A DNA stretch of 64,000 nt from Chaetoceros tenuissimus (GCA_021927905.1 BLLK01000029.1:992001-1056000); one strand, 5' to 3'. Positions 28,590 through 41,800 are shown, counted from the stretch's first letter. Notes: generated by a model from the letters alone, not told the origin. Numbers and translations: made by a program.

Positions 28590-30857
28590 TTAAACCTACG
28601 AAGAATGGTCGGAGACCCGGAGCCTACTCAAGGTTCAAGACCGAGAACTCGTTAAGCAAGTGAACAGTATCTGAAAAGAATGCAGAAGTAGCTGAAAAAG
28701 TAGTGGAGTCCCTGTGGAATAAAAGAAGGTAAGCTGAAAATTGAGCATTCTTGAAGTACGTAGATGTTTTCAAAAATCTCACTTTTTTATTTAAAAATTC
28801 TGCCAATAAAGTGACAAAGCATCAAGTACCAATGTCTTCTCAATTATAATATTTTGAGAAGCAAGTCTTCACATGCTCCTTAATGTCAGTAGAAGTCTCT
28901 ACTTTCCATTTTTAAAGTATCTTATCTAATGCTAAATAATCATATGCTGAGCAAAAACATATACAGCAATTTCTAAATATTTTATGGACCTTTTGATTTT
29001 TAATAGGTTACGAATATTTTTTCTTAGCCCTATTTCTGACACTTTTTTAATAAAACACGGTATTTGAAATACATGCGCTGAAAACTGGTAAATTCAGTGT
29101 TTTTCAGCGATTTTTAGCGTTTTTTCGGAAATTTAGTAAAAAAACTGGTGGATTACTGGCCCCATATTTCTAAGATACACTACAGAAATGAAATTTTTAT
29201 ATTTTTTCCGGGCTCTTTTTCTATGAATATTTTTTATTTTAGAAAATTCTCCAATCCTACTATCCCTTAGTGGGAATGGGGGCATACGGCTATAGTCGGG
29301 TTAAGCCCAAAAATTTTTAGGTTGCCGTCTCCATAGTAAAGATCATATACTTTCTATATTTCTCATTAGAACATTATTATATGATAATAAAGATTCTAAC
29401 CTTTGAATATGATGTTCCAATTTCATTTTTTTTCATGAAATATGAAAACGTTACAATGACCCTATTTTCAAAAATATCCTTAAAAGTCACATTTCAAGTG
29501 AATAACATGTACTTTGTATTTCTTGATGAATATGAATATCTACAAAAAAAAATATTTGAGGATATCATCATTTATATATTAAAGTAGATGCCCATTGTGT
29601 TTGTTGTTCGTTTTCAACGACCATGCCAAAACAGATCCCCTTCCCCCTTTTCTGCCATAAAACAATCAAAACGACCAGTATTGCTAGATCTAAAGCCTTA
29701 ACATACATCTCAAGTGTATCCTTTTTGTGGGTGTCAATTGATTTGAAAATCAGGTTGGTTTTGAATAAGATATTGCACCTCTCATTTTGGCATGGTCAAG
29801 CAATGGGTATGGGACTGTACAAAAGTTGATTGTTGTGTCATCATGTATTTTACATATTCCAAACCACCTTTGAACTCCACGGTATTTTCATAAGTTGTTG
29901 TTGTATGTTTTCTTCTTGTATTTTAAATTTGATGCAATTTGGATGTGAATTGCAGAAGCTATAATGGAGACAATTTCACATTTGAAAAAAGTTCATTAAC
30001 CCGACTTCTCAACAACAGATTTTCGTGGTTCAGATTGCTCGAGGCTGTATCTCAAGAAGTATAAACACTATTGAACTCGTTTCAAGATGGTATACTATGA
30101 AAATTGGTGTATAGAGGATGTTGGTGTCCTTGTTTTAGTCTATTTTAGTGTTTTTTCAAGATTTATGGTGCACTGAAATGTTGGAGTAACCTCGGCCATA
30201 GTCGGGTTACCAACTAATAAAAATTAATGATGTTTTTTTGCCATTTAGTAAATTATGTAGCCATTTAGGGTAAAAGTGCTTTGGACACGGGAAGGCAAGT
30301 ACGTTAGTAATCAACGAGTCAGTTAGAATTAGTTAGCCATTTACAAAGTGAGACCTTTCAAGTGATACTTGATAAGGGGGTATGGGGACGCAGTCCCACC
30401 ACACCTCAAGTTCCAGATAAACGGGAGTAAAATCAAATTTGAATTCTTCACATTTCGTAGATACCTGTCTTTTAATTCTTATAAGAGTGAGGGAAGAGAA
30501 CATTCTATTGACTCCAAACATACAATCAAAATGAATTTCTTATATGTCTGAAGTTTCATAGTGCACCTAGAACCTCAGCACCAAGATGAGAGCTTGCTGC
30601 AAAAGGAGATGGCGCTATGTCACTTCTCCATAAGCTCAACATCCTCTAATGTGCAATCCAGCACTTTTGAATTTCAAATAAGGAATTTACTACTTGAAAG
30701 ACAATCATAAAAACAATTTCTTCTGGAAGACCTTGATCTCTCCCCCTCATCATTCCCTACCTCACAATGCTTTCTGCTTCAATGCTGGTCTCAACAAGTA
30801 GGTATACATCGTCTGTGCTCAAAATGGGGCCTACTACATTGCAGCAGAAAAGGCTAG
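28590..30857. other. AT-rich stretch without recognisable gene
   Basis: About 2.3 kb of AT-rich DNA with only short, unconvincing frames. A 12-mer ATAGTCGGGTTA occurs at 29,292 and 30,198 in the same orientation. No LTR, TIR, tRNA or domain was recognised. It separates the tandem DIRS-like block from the inverted block E-D and may be original host intergenic sequence. Confidence 0.5.
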
Positions 30858-31503
30858 AGGGCAAGTCGTAGTGACAATGTAGTTTGCCGTTATGATGATA
30901 GAGGGTTCATCCATTTAGATATTGTGAATATGTAGTGGAATTTGGGATTGAAGTTCTACTTTTAGAGTAGTTTAGTCTCTGTACGAGATTTTGGTTTTAG
31001 TTTACTTTCTACTTTTAGAGCAGGCTGCAATCATGTTGGAAGATGCTAGGTTTGTTCTGCTGTAGGCAGTTGGTTTGTGATGAGGGAGAAATGTGTGGTT
31101 CTGTCATCCAGGACACAGGTGTCAAAGAGAAGAGGGCAATTGGCTTCTTTCTTTGTTTGGTTTGGAAGGAGTGAAGCGAGTGGTTCACTTTGCTGTTTGC
31201 AAAACTTGGTAACTTAGTGATAAGGTTAAAGAAAACTTTCTCTAAGAGCTTGCGCTCCAGATCGAGTAATCAACACATTAACATACTAATTCCAAGGCCT
31301 CCAATGAGGTCATCTCTCCACTGGATCAGTCGTGTCTGTCTAACATGCTGTGAAGATTTGAGTGTCACCAATGACACCCCCCTTTGTTTCCTCCAGTCCA
31401 AAACAACTGAAACGTTATTGGACCTGTCCCCTGAATCCTTACCTTTCAGGGTTCTTTCTCTATTGACTTACGAGATCTCCTTTTTACCGAATACACCAAA
31501 ATT
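30858..31503 (-). mobile_element. DIRS-like 5' end fragment, copy E
   Basis: Matches the reverse complement of about 14,942-15,575 of copy B, from the tail of the divergent ORF (GGGCAAGTCGTAGTGAC) to the 5' end motif ACCGAATACACCAAA. It directly adjoins the 3' tail of copy D, the same head-to-tail join as at 27,703 but on the other strand. Broken fragment. Confidence 0.75.
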
Positions 31504-31861
31504 CCTTAAGTAATTAAATGTATTCATTCTCGGAGTCTTCTTCATTAGTTAAGTTTCTGGTTATTTACTCCTACACCGCCGGATAAGCTTCCCTTATCTG
31601 GCTAGCTAAAGTTTCTTTACTTCACCAAGAAACAATGCCGAGCATTGCTCAAACTACGTGTTATCACTTCCGTTATACTTCAAATGAGTTACAATATGCC
31701 TAACACATTGAAGAAGTACAAAATAGTAGGATATTTTGGTAGTGTGAATCAGATCTAACAGAGTGAAACCATATGAAGGATATGGAGGCAATAAACCAGG
31801 GATTAATTATTTACAGGGATGTAGTTAAGAGTGTCGCAAGCTTGTAATGCTTCGCTGACAT

Positions 31862-32857
31862 CTACCATAAGTGAGTTTTGCCTGATGTATAGTAAGAAGG
31901 CATTGCTTTTGAATGTGCTGTAACCTTTTCCAGAGGGAGAGTAGTATCAAGTTTGTGTACAACTGCTTTAAGCCGAGCACTAACTGCTGCACTAGTGATG
32001 GAACCTAAGCTGCCATCATTAAACTGAACTGTATTGACTGCGGAGTCGAGCGTTGTACCGGGGTACGAAAGTATATGATCAACAATGCCAGCCCAGATTT
32101 GAACTGGACAAAATTCAGGAGAAACAGCCGATCTTTTAAAAGTGATCATAACATGATCGGCCTCTGCCCTATTGGTAGTTGGTCAGCCATTTTTTAAAAA
32201 TACTATATCTCTGATGGTAAGAAGCTTGGTGAGAGGTGCAGGGTCTGCTGAGAGTGTATATTCACAAGCTCTCATAGCAAAATGCACTGCTCCATTTACT
32301 AGTTCCCCTATGGCTTGAAAGATAGGTTTGGACCGTGGAGCGTGGATCTTAAGAAAAACTTTTGTTTGCAGACCACTTTTACGATTTGGTGCTGGATCTA
32401 CTTTTTCGCATGCTCGGAAGAATTCTTCAAATTCAGGTCGTAAGTCTCCAGATTGTAATCTGCACGGATCTGCCAGACCTCGCGCCTGACAAACGCTTCC
32501 GATGTATTGTCAAACGACTCCTGCAGTAAGTTGCTTACCTCTGTTGGTACCAAACCAATCATATCGCAGGACAAAGGCAAAGCTGAGGATAAAGTACCTT
32601 ATTTCAATTCCTCGACGACTGTGTGGATTCTGGAGACACGAGTCAAAGCGGATTCCTCCGTGCTGTAGGTATTTGTTCCATCTCGACCAAGCTCTAGAGT
32701 GCTTCTGATTGATTCTGACTGTGTTTGCTGCTTTGGCGACAGATGTACCGCCAGCGATTGAAAAAAGGATGAAAGCTCTTCCCCGTTTTGCTCGAATATC
32801 ACAAGCTTGTCTGGTAGCATCGCCTTTGTCTCTGGAATGGAGAGAAGCTTTTACCAT
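31862..32857 (-). pseudogene. DIRS-like tyrosine recombinase region (copy D)
   Basis: Both the N-terminal region and the C-terminal part up to the GSITSAAVSARLKAVVHKLD segment can be read. The active-site end is eroded. Fossil relative of the copy B enzyme. Confidence 0.65.
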
Positions 32858-32974
32858 AAGTGCAGTGGTGTGACGTCTGTGTCACGAGAAAAAGAGTCTG
32901 AGACAAGGTTGTGATCACCTTTGATGTGGCCCTTATCGAGTTATCTACTAGTTCTGATGCTATAGCTCGCGAGA

Positions 32975-33360
32975 CTATATCGTGACATCGTGACAAGGTT
33001 GTAAACGAGGATTGAAACAATTTCTTCTCATCCAACCTAAAGCTGATGAAGAATCAGTTATCGCCAAAACCCTGAAATTTGGGGGACTAACACATCGAAC
33101 AATCTTAATTAGCAAGTGCAGGCTATAAATTCCAAGAGATTTAAAGTAAAAAGTCTTCTCCATTCTGGTGGGATTTCGAAACGCCATGCATATGCTACCC
33201 CATTCAGAATAAAGTAACCTCCCATACCATGCTCTGAAGCATCACTCAGAGTTACATAGTCACAGACTACTGGAAGTATGTGATCTAAAGACCAGCCTGC
33301 TGCGTTTTCTCGAAGTTTGGAGATGACCCCTCTCCAGAAATGGAGGTCCTTCTTTTCCAT
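32975..33360 (-). pseudogene. DIRS-like RNase H region (copy D)
   Basis: Carries DASEHGMGGYF and ITDSSSALGWMRR as in the other copies. Almost identical to copy A over the same span. Broken. Confidence 0.65.
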
Positions 33361-33431
33361 ATTGTTGAATTTACGATTTGAATTGTCTTGGTTGTTCCAC
33401 CTAGAAGTCTTATGACGGTATTGCAGTCTGT

Positions 33432-34402
33432 TCAGAAAGAATCTGCCTTCAAAAATAAGATCAAGACGTCTTGTAGCTTTCTGATAAGGCTTTCAAGTCG
33501 CTTCCTGTCTGCCTGAGTAAGAGGGGTTCCAGTGGCTGCTAGAGAAATAAAGTGTTCCAAAGATAACAAGATGAGATCAGCTTTGGACGATGTGATGTTA
33601 ACTTTCATTGCATTGGTATCCACTACCCATCTGAGTATGGTTTGCCTAACTTTCAGTGTTCCTTCCTGTAATAACTTGAGTGGACTTAAAATAGGAGGTC
33701 GACGGACTGATTAATTTGGGTCGGCTGGACGGAATATACAATCCAGAATGTAGGGGACTACGTGAAAAGCTCGTCGTGCTAGATCGCCTTGATGTAGACA
33801 GAAAACCAGGAAATCGTCGATAAAAATCTCAATGTAAGCTGTGAAAGGTGTCACTTCGAATTTGAGCGCTTTAACTGGGGTGAGCGAAGTTGGTTGCCAT
33901 TCCATCATAGGAATGTTTTGAACGAGATTGGAATGCATTGTCCATGGGTCCCAGGTTGGGTCCAAGACTAGCTGGTTTGTAAGATCTGCTACAAATTCAG
34001 TTAATACTGTGAACTCTCCTGCTGCTGGTGAGGAGCCGAAAGGTAGTCACAATAGAATAAAAGCCAGTCCCATGAATACAGTGCAGCATAGCAAAGCATC
34101 TTGTAACTGTGCAAAGCATCGTCGGTAGGCGCTATCTAGTTCAAACTTGGCTTGCAGGATAGGTATGGTGGGGTAGTGGAACCTGGTATTGTGTATATTG
34201 AAGAAAAATCTATACAAGGCTTTTCAGTATCTGGTCTTTTCTTGTTTGTCTTTGTCACAGAGCTTATTGACTGAGTGTCCACTCTCTTGAGCTTGAGAAC
34301 AATCCTGCTGCATCGAGGAAGGTTCTTGTAGATACACCGATCTTGATGCCGCCAGCTCCAGTTAGTTTCTTCAAAGTAGATACTAGAATAGGGATTTGCC
34401 AA
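33432..34402 (-). pseudogene. DIRS-like reverse transcriptase region (copy D)
   Basis: The catalytic FIDD box (IEIFIDDFLVFC) and the following thumb-like region are readable. Nearly identical to copy A. Broken fossil. Confidence 0.65.
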
Positions 34403-34782
34403 CCTCTGTTGACCTCTTTGGATATTGCTGACGCTAGGAATTCTTCATTGCCTCTGGTGGAGGAGTTGTTTGACTTTTTGAGTGCAGATTGGAGGTCTGA
34501 GTCTCTTTCTTTGTAGTTTGAGTGGTCTATTGGATATTCAATGCCAGTACTAATTATTTTATTGAGTTTATGTTCGGTGTTCACAGAGCCGAGGGTGAAA
34601 AGATCACTTAGTATATCAGTATCTCGAAATTCAAAGTTGGGACTTATGACAGAGTTAGGTTCTTGTAAAAGAACTTGAGATAAATCAAAATTTGCTTCCT
34701 CGATAATAGAGGAGATGTAGGTCGCTGCCTCTTCTTTATGTTCAAATCTAAATTTGGATGCAGCTGGAGTTGGAGTTACCAT
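34264..34782 (-). CDS. Pol N-terminal linker of the DIRS-like family (copy D), 172 aa
   Basis: A readable stretch that precedes RT. It starts MVTPTPAASKFRFEHKEEAA, is acidic and helix-rich in the middle, and ends in the segment shared with the start of the copy B RT region (GIKIGVSTRTFLDAAG). No known domain; it may be a spacer or hold a protease-like activity that I cannot identify. Confidence 0.45.
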   Translation of the reverse strand: MVTPTPAASKFRFEHKEEAATYISSIIEEANFDLSQVLLQEPNSVISPNFEFRDTDILSDLFTLGSVNTEHKLNKIISTGIEYPIDHSNYKERDSDLQSALKKSNNSSTRGNEEFLASAISKEVNRGWQIPILVSTLKKLTGAGGIKIGVSTRTFLDAAGLFSSSREWTLSQ

Positions 34783-34979
34783 TTGGTGTAATTTCGACAG
34801 GATTCTAACCAGTCTGGAAGGTGGCTTAGAAGGTCGGTTAGGTGCAGGTACTGCAGGTTGATCAGGTGGTTCAAGTGGAGCGATAGGTACGGTTTTGTCT
34901 GTATTGCTGTGTTCTGTCGCAAGTAAAGATACATTTTAGTTATATTTTATTCTTAGATTATTTGTTGAGTACTACTTAG

Positions 34980-35317
34980 TTACTCATGTTTGGTAACTGC
35001 TACTGAACATTTGTTGGCGAAAGTATTAACTACGCTTTCTGACCCGGCAAAGGAGTTGTGAAGGAGCTGACTGTTGGTTTTCTTGCTAAGATGACAAGAG
35101 TTATCCCCGAAAATCATACAACGAAGGCACATCATCTTTCCTTTGAAGGAAGGGATATTATCCTTGGCTGTGTTTGTTAGGCTCAAGTATTTTTGAAGTT
35201 CATCTGCATTGACTTTGTAGAAACCTTTCTGCTCTTTCTTCTTTGAAGGTTTGCTGTTGGTGGAGTTTGGCTTGTGGGATCCAGCTGAAGCGTTTCCTTT
35301 CTTGTTTGATGAATGAG
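34980..35317 (-). pseudogene. DIRS-like Gag C-terminus (copy D)
   Basis: Ser/Asn/Lys-rich linker then CLRCMIFGDNSCHLSKK, agreeing with copy A. The readable frame continues a little into flanking DNA to the right; that extension is not part of Gag. Fossil fragment. Confidence 0.65.
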
Positions 35318-35579
35318 CGTACCGAATACACCAAGTTCTAAAGAGTGATTCCATTCTATATTTGGTTCCAAAGAGTGCCAAAGAGAATTTTCCACTCCTG
35401 CAGGCCTAAGAAATTAAAATGATAATAATATTTTATAGATTGAATATTTCGTTGTCCAATCAACATTTTTCCCAAATAACAGCATTTTTTACTTAAATTT
35501 GTTCTGCATAAGCCGTTTTTGTTGTTTTTTTTTTTTTTTTAATAAAGTTTCTTGCTTTGCGGCGTCATTTACTACTCAT

Positions 35580-36719
35580 TCAACAAGTAGCTGCTCCTCT
35601 AGTAGCAGCGTGTGGTATGATATTTTTGTCATTCTTATTATCCATGAAACAATCATACATGGTCCTATAGGACAGATTTTTTAAAAGAATATTCAAATAT
35701 TTGGACTTTGGATGTATATAAAGGTCAGATTTTGCAACAAGCTTTGTGAAACGAATGTAGCCTTCATTATCCATCATCCTACGAAAATTATCACGGCTCT
35801 GACAATGATCATTCCTTCTGCAGAAATGATTCGCATGCTCAATAATCATTATTTCAATAAAGATTCTTTTAAAATCAATATTCTGTACTATATATGGCTC
35901 AGATCCTTCTAAATCCAATGAGAAGAATGTTACATGTCCATTTGGAAACATGTCAAGAAGAACTGGGGTCAATGGACCTCAAGGTACATCCATTGTCCAT
36001 TTTTTTGCAGTGTAGGCTGTGGTCACATTCGCTGCTCCTGAAACCCCTGCATTAGTCTGAGGATAGTGTCTTGTTTGCCATTTCTTCTTCTTCTGTACAA
36101 GACGGAGCAAAGTTCATACGATGTGCCTGCGGACGATTGAGAAGCAATTGTTCATATGTTTTAGGCATACCCTCTATAAGTAAATTATTCCAACCAAGGC
36201 AAACATCGAAGAAACGAGAATTTGATTGCTGAATACCATATTATATGCTCCCATTTCAACCACAGAACCTCTTTCAATGCTGCTTGCGTTCTTAAAAAAT
36301 AACTCATAAATGACCTTATCTTCACCATCTCCAGATCTTTGTCCTGGACAGCCTTGAAAATATTTGGTATAGTTTGGGGCTGGACCACATATTTCCTCTC
36401 GTAATGTGTGATTGAAATAAGTTGTAGGTAGGTGATAATTATATCTTTGTTTGTATCTTTTTAAGCGCTCTTGATAGGTCATGGAATTCATCATGAAACT
36501 ATTGCTGAAAGATGTATGCGAAACAAAAGAGGCAAAACTATCGCCTGTACAATTTATAGATCCCAACTTCACACCTTCGCTGACAAATTACATTTCTTTG
36601 TAGAGAGTTCTCAAGAATTGATATTGCTTACCTTCGAACTGAACAGCACAGAGTAGACACAATAGAACTAGCGTTACAAGTAATATATTTTTCCCTTTGT
36701 CACATCTATTGGAAGTCAT
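35580..36719 (-). pseudogene. FkbM-type methyltransferase-like gene, decayed
   Basis: Host-type gene for a secreted or membrane-anchored FkbM-family methyltransferase (S-adenosylmethionine-dependent O-methylation of a glycan or similar). Read right to left: Met at 36,719 with a hydrophobic anchor (ILLVTLVLLCLLCAV), a probable 57-base GT-AG intron (36,631-36,575), then GDGEDKVIYELFF and VVEMGAYNMVFSNQ, the start of the SAM-binding fold. The fold continues in another frame with LIEGMPKTYEQLL, and later FFSLDLEGSEPYIVQ, the FkbM D-x-E-G signature. A frameshift near 36,230 and one in-frame TGA just before the GPLTPVLLDMFP stretch break it. It sits 250 bases from the truncated end of copy D. Confidence 0.7.
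36575..36631 (-). other. Probable intron in the FkbM-like pseudogene
   Basis: GTAAGC donor and AAG acceptor, 57 bases. Joining keeps the frame from the signal anchor into the segment with SINCTGDSF. An alternative CAG acceptor four bases earlier would not keep the frame. Confidence 0.4.
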
Positions 36720-38800
36720 GATGTCTATGATTCTGACTAGTCTAAAATGAAAAAAAAATAATGAAAATATATTGTACGTATTGAACAGGTGATGATATTT
36801 ATAACGGAAGTTACAGGTTTATATGTAACTCACTAAATCTGAATAACGTAGGTCAGAACGAGATAGTCCAAAGTGCTCGATCTCTTACTAATAGAAAATA
36901 GTTATCTCTCCGAATGTGAAAAACTAATATTTTAATTTCTACAAATTGAAAAGTCATTTTTCTTTTGTTTTGATTCCATTCTATGTATGGTTCCAAAGAG
37001 TACCATCATGTTTAATAGATTGAAGGTCTTAGTTCTCCAATCAACACTTTTCCCAAAAAACAGCAAATTGAAACATCTTTCCTTCATTTTGGAAATCAGA
37101 TTCAATCAAATCTAAGAAGAGGGTTTACATAAAAAAAAGCCAAAAAGGAAATCACTACAAAAAAATATGTAACAGAAAGCAAGGAAAGCCTTTACTGCAG
37201 TATTGAATCTTTTAGAATTTCTTTTTTGCTGAGACTAAATATTATTGCAGTTGTTGGAATATATTGAAATTTTTACAATGAAATATGCTACTGACAATGA
37301 GAAATTGACAACCATCATTGCGTTATTGCTCTTGTTGAATGATGATTGATCTTCTGACATCTGTGTCAAAGCTGACCATTCCCCTTCAACCTTTCACTAG
37401 GACACTTACCTGTTGCTCTAAGCCTCTTTGTTATCAAATTAATAGTAAAGTTACACGCTTCCTCTGCGAAAAGCAAGTTGAAAGTCAAGGAGTTATCATT
37501 GTTCTATCAGTGTTTTGGTGGGACCACTTTCCAGAGATGGAATAAGATACAGCAAAACAGGATTGGAAGGATATTATCGATCAGAATTTATCAGCGTACG
37601 TCATAAACTATCAAAAGAAGGAGGAATTGGTTTGTGACATCTACTTCAGAAATGGAAAAATGCATCTAGTGTGTAATAGTTTTGGTGCAGGAGTAGTAGT
37701 GGATGCAATGAAGAATATGATAAACTATATGATCAAGGCACTATCAGAAGAACAGATGGCAGGGTTATGTAACATTTATCAGTACAAACCAAAAAGAATC
37801 CCAAGAGTGTCAGCAGTATTAAAGCATGGAAAACAAGGCATCACCCAAGTGCCTTTTGACATTTGTACCTGAAGAATTAGTAGAAGAACTTGAAAATGAA
37901 ACAATTGAAGTAGATCTCACACTATATGAACCAGACTCACACGAAAATTCACCAGCAGCAACCTATTACAAGCGTAAGTGAGCTCCTGTCCATGTTCAAT
38001 TGCATGATGAATCTATCAACTTCTGGAAGAAAAAAAAACAAGATGCAATGAAAAAAGAAGCAAATAAGAAAAGAGACAATAAGGATAAGAGACAAGCAAC
38101 ATCAACAGTAATAGTAGTAGACCATGGATAAAAAGCAATCAGAGCAACAAATGGAATGCAACAGCAAAACGTACAAGCATTGAAGAACCAATTCCAGAAA
38201 AAATTGGAGGAACGGGAGAGACAATTGGAAGCAAGAGAACGGGAGAGACAATTGGAAGCAAGATTTAACAGCGGTGTCACGTAAGAATACCATTTTTTGT
38301 GAGTTTTTCCTGCAAAGTGAAAATGCTATTTTCGGCTCCAATTGACGCGCGATAAAGTAGTAATACCTTTCTAAAAGCTCTTTTTACACTTGTTTCAAAA
38401 CTGTAATCGACGAGAGCGCGCATGCATTCTGAGTAGAGAAAGTATCCTCTAAAGTAGCTTACTTCGGTAACGTCACATTTTGGTTGCAACCATATTTCTC
38501 AACACAAAATGAGTTGACGAACGCGAGAAGTTACAAATAAATTCTTGAAGTTATTGTGTGAATGAATATGTAATTAGTTTAACCATAGAGTAAAAGCAAG
38601 TATTTTTATCGATTGTCTCTTTGGAGGGTATTTTCGTGTTGTGAAACTCAGTGTGAAATTCGAATTTGAATTCGTACCTATGTAGCGGACGTATCAAACA
38701 ACAGTACTCTTTCAGCATGCCATATCTGATTACTTTCCTTGTATCGCCTTCTTGAAAGTGCTTTTTGATGGTACAGACATCTTGTAAAGAGCATAAAATC
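36720..38800. other. Stretch with decayed coding-like remnants, no recognised gene
   Basis: AT-rich. Between about 37,540 and 38,280 several frames in succession have protein-like composition (for example ELVCDIYFRNGKMHLVC, EELVEELENETIEVDLTLYE, then Lys/Glu/Gln-rich helices), so a decayed gene lies here that I cannot name. A 24-base tandem repeat (AGAGACAATTGGAAGCAAGA) occurs twice at about 38,213-38,260. A 20-mer at 38,273-38,292 recurs inverted at 63,603-63,622. Confidence 0.4.
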
Positions 38801-41800
38801 AAATTTTCCAGCAAATGCAACAAATGTAAAAGATGCAAAGCATGTACCTGTGCAATTCTTGAAAATCAAAAGCAAACAAGTTGACCTTCAGAGACTGCGA
38901 CAGGGAAGAAGAGAGGATCATATGCTCCCAAGGAAACTAACCCAGTCTCTTCTGGAAGGTCAAAACGAACTCGGTCACAAAATGTATCAACTTTGTCCAG
39001 TTCATATGGAGATGATGAATCAATTTCACATGCAAATGATAGCGAATTGGATTCTCCAAATGATTCTACTCCCTCTGTCAATGAGATACTTTCAGATCTC
39101 GGCTTTAGTGAAGAATACATTACAAAAACGAAAAAACAGATTGGGTCTGCTGAAAATAGAGCCACTGATACCAATCTACCATCGACCAATCCTAATAATG
39201 TCTACAATGCATTGAAAACCACTCTTGTCGATTGTACAGCCGTAGTTGCAAATGTATTATTCCCTGCTGATCCTGAGCAACTTCAAAAGACTGCTGCAGA
39301 GGCTACTCTATCCAACCTTGAAAAATCCAAAAAGAAGGAAGCGAAGCCACCAAGAGCGACAAGAAAGAGACTCTTTGATGAAACAAGAAACAAATTTACT
39401 GATTTCATTTCAAATTTGACAAATAGTTCAATTGCAAAAAGAGCAGCCAATGCACTTATCCAAGCTTGTTTGCCAGATGAAGGTATCATCACTCAAACTT
39501 GAACCAGAAAGAAAGCAAAACAAGATATCAAAACACTCAAGAAGTTTGGAACTCTTGAACAGACTCATCACTCTAGAAAGAAAGTATCTGACGAAGACGT
39601 AGATTTTGCAGTCAAGTTTATTCTCTCAGATTACGTGCAATGACTTTCCTGGGGTACCAAGAAGATTCGAATTTGCTCTAATGAAACTATTGAGCTACCT
39701 AAAATCATTAGATGTATAGGTCTAGAAGATCTATTTGTTTTGTACAAAGCAGCGTGTGAAGATCAGAACAAGACTCCACTTGGAAAGACCACGTTTCGAG
39801 AACTTGCTGGAAAAATTACGAGCGGTGGACAGACCAAAGCTATCTCCTGTGTGAACTACATTGATGGAAATCTAGTGAATGATAACTGCGAAAGACTGCA
39901 GATGATTGTAGATACCATCTTTGAGAAATCTTCAGAAAAGCACAAGTTTTATACAGAGCATATCAGTCATATGAAGAACTTTCTCAAGACACAGTTTGAT
40001 AGTCATCTTCAGAAGAATGACGGCGATGCGTTTCACTCCCTCACTCTTGCATTGTGTAAACCATGTCGGCATGATACGACAAAGTGTGATCACAGAGCAC
40101 ATTTATGCAGTGTTTGTATTAACCCTGAGAAAAAGTTCGAATGTACTGGATGCAACTTCTCCTTTTTGCTCCTTGCTGAATTGCATGATGAAGTAAAGAG
40201 GGCGCCTTTGCAATCATCGTCATCGCAAGTAGAAAATGATCAGAACAATTCTTCCGAAGTTAGTGACAATCTTGAAAGCCAACCTTGACGAGAATCAATT
40301 TTAGTAGAAGATGTCATAGAAGAAGATGAAGAAGACGAAAGTAGCAATGATAGCTCTACAAGTAGTAGTCCACTTGTAGATGCTGATGAAATGATTCAGT
40401 CCCAGATTTACCTCACTTGAGACTTGATGACACAAATGAGAGAGATGAAATTCTTGAAGTAATAAAAGACTCTTCTGAGAAAGTCTATTTGTACATGAAG
40501 CACAGAGCCCGAGTTTGGTGCCAACGAGAATTTTACAATTATTTGGAGGAGGAGCTATATGAAGAATGCAAAGAAAGATGGGACTAAATGCATATGGGTC
40601 ATTGATTTCAAACAAAAATTTGAAGCAATGAGTGCTCGCGAGACTCAAACTGAAGGGTTTGGAAAGTGAGGAATGTCTTGGCATGGGATTAGTGTTATTT
40701 TCTATGTATGGAATGAAGCGACACTGCAGCTAGAAAGACGCATTTACTATATTGATCAAGTTCTTGACAAGACTAATAAACAAGATACATGGTCGACTGC
40801 AACTCTGATCGAAGCAGCTATCGCCGCTGTAAAGCTTGATCTTCCACAATTGGAAAAGGCTGTAGTTTGCTGCGACAATACTGCAATCTATTCAAGCAAG
40901 TACTTGGTCATCCTTCTTTGCATCATAAATGCAAAACATTATGGAACCTTTTACTTTGAAAGGCTTTTCCATACGGAAACTCAAGATGGAAAAGGAGTGA
41001 CAGACTCTCATTTTGCAATTTCCATGAAGCAGCTATGGCGTTTTATCAACAGATACCTTCCAAATAGACTACACAAAATCCTTACACCACATGGTTTAAC
41101 TTTTGCACTATCCTGGCAGGGGGGAATTCGAAATTCTATTGTCCAACTTGTCGATATTGATAGTGAGCATTTATTGGATCTCTCTTCTATTTTGTTTAAA
41201 ACAAATACGGCACTTGTGAAAGTTTTCAGACATAGTGCAAGTGGCATCTGTTTTCCAAAGCCAGATCTACGAACTGTGCATCGAATCCAACAAATAAAAT
41301 TTAGTGATAGTGAGTATGTCCAAAAAAATCTTAATGGATTTCAATTTACAATTGATGCTGCAGCTCATTCTGGATATAGAAGAAGAGTAAAGTTTCATAT
41401 TACGTTAGAAGAGAAAAAGCCAACAGTGAGTCTTGATGAAGCTAGTCGAGTTCTTGTCAATGAATATTTAGGGGTAACAAATGAAGCAAGAAATGAAACT
41501 GCCGTTACAAGAGATGACGAGGAGGAAGTGCAGGAGGAGGAAGTGCATCAGGGGAGCATATTCAATTTCAATGGTCATGATGAGGTGTATGCATATGATG
41601 ATGATGACCCAGCGTATATGCTACATAGCTAACATTTTGAAATGCGAGAGGAGTTTGAAGGAGAAGAAGATGATGACAGTGGTAGCTGTATAAGTGAAAC
41701 AGGATCTTTGGAGTCACATGTTCAAGAATTGCTAGACGAGATGGATCCTAGTGAAACCGAGGCATTCCAAGGCCATCATGGTTATGGAAAACCTACTGAA

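Larger units (their letters stand above)
31504..35334 (-). mobile_element. DIRS-like retroelement, copy D (partial)
   Basis: Read right to left: Gag C-terminus (35,317-34,980), pol linker (34,782-34,264), RT (34,402-33,432), RNase H (33,360-32,975), recombinase (32,857-31,862) and 3' tail. The right end joins the Gag C-terminal part straight to the family's 5' motif ACCGAATACACCA, so most of Gag and the 5' region are absent. Very close to copy A. Broken, with several lesions. Confidence 0.75.
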
